Shown piece after piece: positions 62,009 to 64,000 of a DNA stretch of 64,000 nt (position 1 is its first letter; every line of letters starts with the position of its first letter). The translations under genes and the position numbers were made by a program. The notes beneath the pieces were generated by a model that saw nothing but the letters and a program-made list of their open reading frames with translations, was not told the origin of the DNA and searched no databases. This stretch comes from Glaciecola sp964621345 (GTDB lineage: Bacteria; Pseudomonadota; Gammaproteobacteria; Enterobacterales; Alteromonadaceae), in contig CAZUON010000004.1 of assembly GCA_964621345.1 (NCBI GenBank), positions 1 to 64,000 on the forward strand, read 5' to 3'.

Positions 62009-63946
62009 TTAAATATCTACAGGTTTTGGCCCCGCCACATAATAGCCTTGGACACCATCAATACCATTATCAATTAGCCACTTATACTCTTGTTTAGACT
62101 CGATTTTTTCCGCAATGATTTTGATGTCTAATCCATGAGCAATATTAATTAGAGATTTCACAAAAAGCTGATTATCAATTTCGCTGTCGATTGCGCGAGT
62201 GAATCGACCATCAATTTTTAAATAGTCGGGCATAATTTTTCGTATATGCGTAATTCCGGCAAGTTGTGCACCAAAGTGTTCAATGCAAATGTTCATGCCG
62301 TAGCTCTTCAATTGTTTAGTTAGTGTCGCAAGTGCTTCTATATCGTGAACCAGAGCACGCTCTGGTATTTCTAAGGTAATTCTATGGCATGTCGAGCGAT
62401 ATACTTTGAGTTTATCAATAAACCATTCAATAAACGGACCATCAAATAAAGAGATTCGGCTTACATTAATGCCAATGTTGTCTTCACTTTCAGATGCTTT
62501 TACAAAAATATTCTGAATAATAAGTTTATCAATTTGTTGCGCAAAATCTAGGCGAATCGACGCAGGAATAAGTTGTACCATAGGTACCAATTCTTTGCTT
62601 TGATTGTCGAGTAGGCGAGCAAACCATTCACAATACAGTGTCTCATTGTCTGCCCCAATGATTTTTTGCGAAACAAAATCCGCATGATTATCTTGTGTAA
62701 TTCGGCTGAGCGTATCGCGCCACTCTTCATTCGAATGGGAGACGCTCAATTGACTTGATATTTCCCAACGTTGTTCAGTGCTTGTTGCATTGAGTAATGC
62801 GCTATCTACCCTGTGCATTACTTCTTTATAGTTATCTTCGAGGGAGACGTGAGTGGCACCAATATGAGCGACTCCGTTCTTATGTTCGTTTTTTTCTAAT
62901 CGCTTGGTGTAAATTGAAAGCAATTGAGCCATCGCTTTGGCGTGACTTTCGCGCAGGTTTTCGATGATCAGAGCAAAGTCTGCGCCGTTCACTCGATATA
63001 AAGAAAAATGATCATACTCTGCTGATGCCGCCTCTTTAATTGCCATACAAACAGATTTTAAATATTTATCACCCGCTTCGCCGCCCAAATTTGTGTGTAT
63101 TTCTTTTAGGCTACTGGCCCTAATAATAAATAAAAAACCTTCTGAGTTTTTCTCCGCATCGCTCAACAACTCTTTTATTGCAAGCTCGAAAGCGCGTCTA
63201 TTGCCCACGCCAGTAACAAAATCAACATAGGCAAAGCGACGGTACTCTTCAGATTGATTTGTCATCTTTTTAAACATGACAAACAGTTTCTCCGACATAA
63301 TATTGATTGCGTTTACAAAACCATAAAGCTCTTTAGTCGTTGGAATGATTTCTATTTGTTCAAATTGCTTTTTACTTATAGATTCTGCTTGTTCAATGAC
63401 TCGGTTAATAGGCAGGCTGATAACACGTTTGACCAAGTACCACACAAACAATATTGCCAAAGTTAAGGCCACCAACGTGACGATTAAACTTTGAACCGCA
63501 CTTTGCCATAACTGTTGGTAGCCAAGGCCTGGGTTACTGACTATTTTTAATGAGGCTTTAACTGACCATCCGTCATTTATTTCTGAATTTGCCGTAGGTG
63601 CGGCAATTGGAAAGCGCTGTGTAAACCACTGCGGAATATCTTTGTTGTGCGTATTACTGCGTTTTTCTATAAGCGTTTCGCCGTTTTGCCCATACAGCGT
63701 TATGGACCGGTAGTAGCCTCGGTCAAAAATAGCATTAATCATCGTTTCGATGACCGCCAAATTTTTGTCATCGCCAATGTAGGGTGAAATGGATAAACCT
63801 AAAGATGTCGCTGTATCTTGCGCATGAGAATTTAACTGCTGCTCAATGAAGCTACGGGTGTTTTGTGTATTCATCCACAAGGTGCCCAAAAAGCTAATTA
63901 AAAGTACAAAGAAAAAGCCTAAGCCTAATTGTTTAGATAAGGACAC
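62009..63946 (-). CDS. lapD: LapD-like c-di-GMP receptor (degenerate GGDEF-EAL)
   Basis: 645 residues, start GTG with GGAG upstream. Membrane helix (about 5-25), periplasmic LapD/MoxY N-terminal domain (about 30-150, SLGLSISPYIGDDKNLAVIETMINAIFDRGYY), second helix (about 153-172), HAMP, GGDEF domain (about 235-395) and EAL domain (about 405-640). Both catalytic signatures are broken: the GGDEF site reads RVNGADF and the EAL site reads YCEWFARL. The protein should therefore bind c-di-GMP rather than make or cleave it. In the Lap system the periplasmic domain sequesters the protease LapG when c-di-GMP is high. lapG probably lies just right of the window. Confidence 0.88.
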   Translation of the reverse strand: MSLSKQLGLGFFFVLLISFLGTLWMNTQNTRSFIEQQLNSHAQDTATSLGLSISPYIGDDKNLAVIETMINAIFDRGYYRSITLYGQNGETLIEKRSNTHNKDIPQWFTQRFPIAAPTANSEINDGWSVKASLKIVSNPGLGYQQLWQSAVQSLIVTLVALTLAILFVWYLVKRVISLPINRVIEQAESISKKQFEQIEIIPTTKELYGFVNAINIMSEKLFVMFKKMTNQSEEYRRFAYVDFVTGVGNRRAFELAIKELLSDAEKNSEGFLFIIRASSLKEIHTNLGGEAGDKYLKSVCMAIKEAASAEYDHFSLYRVNGADFALIIENLRESHAKAMAQLLSIYTKRLEKNEHKNGVAHIGATHVSLEDNYKEVMHRVDSALLNATSTEQRWEISSQLSVSHSNEEWRDTLSRITQDNHADFVSQKIIGADNETLYCEWFARLLDNQSKELVPMVQLIPASIRLDFAQQIDKLIIQNIFVKASESEDNIGINVSRISLFDGPFIEWFIDKLKVYRSTCHRITLEIPERALVHDIEALATLTKQLKSYGMNICIEHFGAQLAGITHIRKIMPDYLKIDGRFTRAIDSEIDNQLFVKSLINIAHGLDIKIIAEKIESKQEYKWLIDNGIDGVQGYYVAGPKPVDI

Positions 63947-64000
63947 GTTGCACTTTCTCCTTGTAACTAATTAATTCATATACCATTAGTGTAGTCATTC

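Overview
The window is a dense chromosomal stretch of a low-to-mid GC marine gammaproteobacterium. It most likely belongs to the Alteromonadales (Alteromonas/Glaciecola-like lineage). The evidence is the conserved order yrbG-kdsD-kdsC-lptC-lptA-lptB-rpoN-hpf-ptsN-rapZ-npr-mgtE, the divergent mlaFEDCB-ibaG-murA operon, the degS/degQ/zapG/zapE block, an ArcB tripartite kinase, and an RNase P RNA very close to that of E. coli. No tRNA, rRNA other than RNase P RNA, CRISPR array, insertion sequence or prophage was seen.

Layout. 1-0.5 kb: the 5' part of a gene for a secreted acidic protein built of 20-residue repeats, cut by the left edge. 0.9-6.8 kb: gltB-gltD (glutamate synthase). 7.3-9.7 kb: arcB. 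9.7-19.1 kb (minus strand): Mg2+ transport, the nitrogen-PTS/RpoN block and LPS assembly/Kdo synthesis. 19.4-24.2 kb (plus): the Mla phospholipid transport operon, ibaG and murA. 24.2-28.7 kb: periplasmic proteases DegS and DegQ and division factors ZapG and ZapE. 28.7-34.6 kb: a zinc-ribbon miniprotein, a YeeN-type YebC protein, rnpB, a dienoyl-CoA-isomerase-like crotonase, a DUF2855 protein, a GNAT-nitrilase fusion and a lone receiver protein.

34.6-42.3 kb holds the most unusual unit. A perfect GTGTCCGC/GCGGACAC palindrome with a second half-site 22 bp away is followed by a near-consensus sigma-54 promoter and an unannotated 25-codon membrane miniprotein with a perfect Shine-Dalgarno. Then come a hairpin, a periplasmic adaptor, an ABC ATPase, two FtsX/MacB-type permeases, a sigma-54 response regulator and an NtrY-like kinase. 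It reads as a self-activating, RpoN-dependent tripartite exporter with its own small membrane protein.

42.3-54 kb is a mixed region: DUF748, DUF3135, TM2, PqiA-like, glutaminase, a DesK/DesR-like two-component pair beside a divergent membrane protein, a TerB-like protein, a WYL regulator of the CapW/BrxR kind, and a class-II-type histone deacetylase homologue. 54.2-61.2 kb is an exopolysaccharide export locus: separate outer-membrane barrel, short OPX protein, Wzc-like BY-kinase, CpsB phosphatase, VpsP-like protein and a convergent O-antigen-ligase family protein. It contains no glycosyltransferase. 61.3-64 kb holds a small secreted protein behind a strongly palindromic promoter, and a LapD-like degenerate GGDEF/EAL receptor whose LapG partner probably lies beyond the right edge. 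Start sites were adjusted where a Shine-Dalgarno or family alignment favoured another codon; each case is stated.
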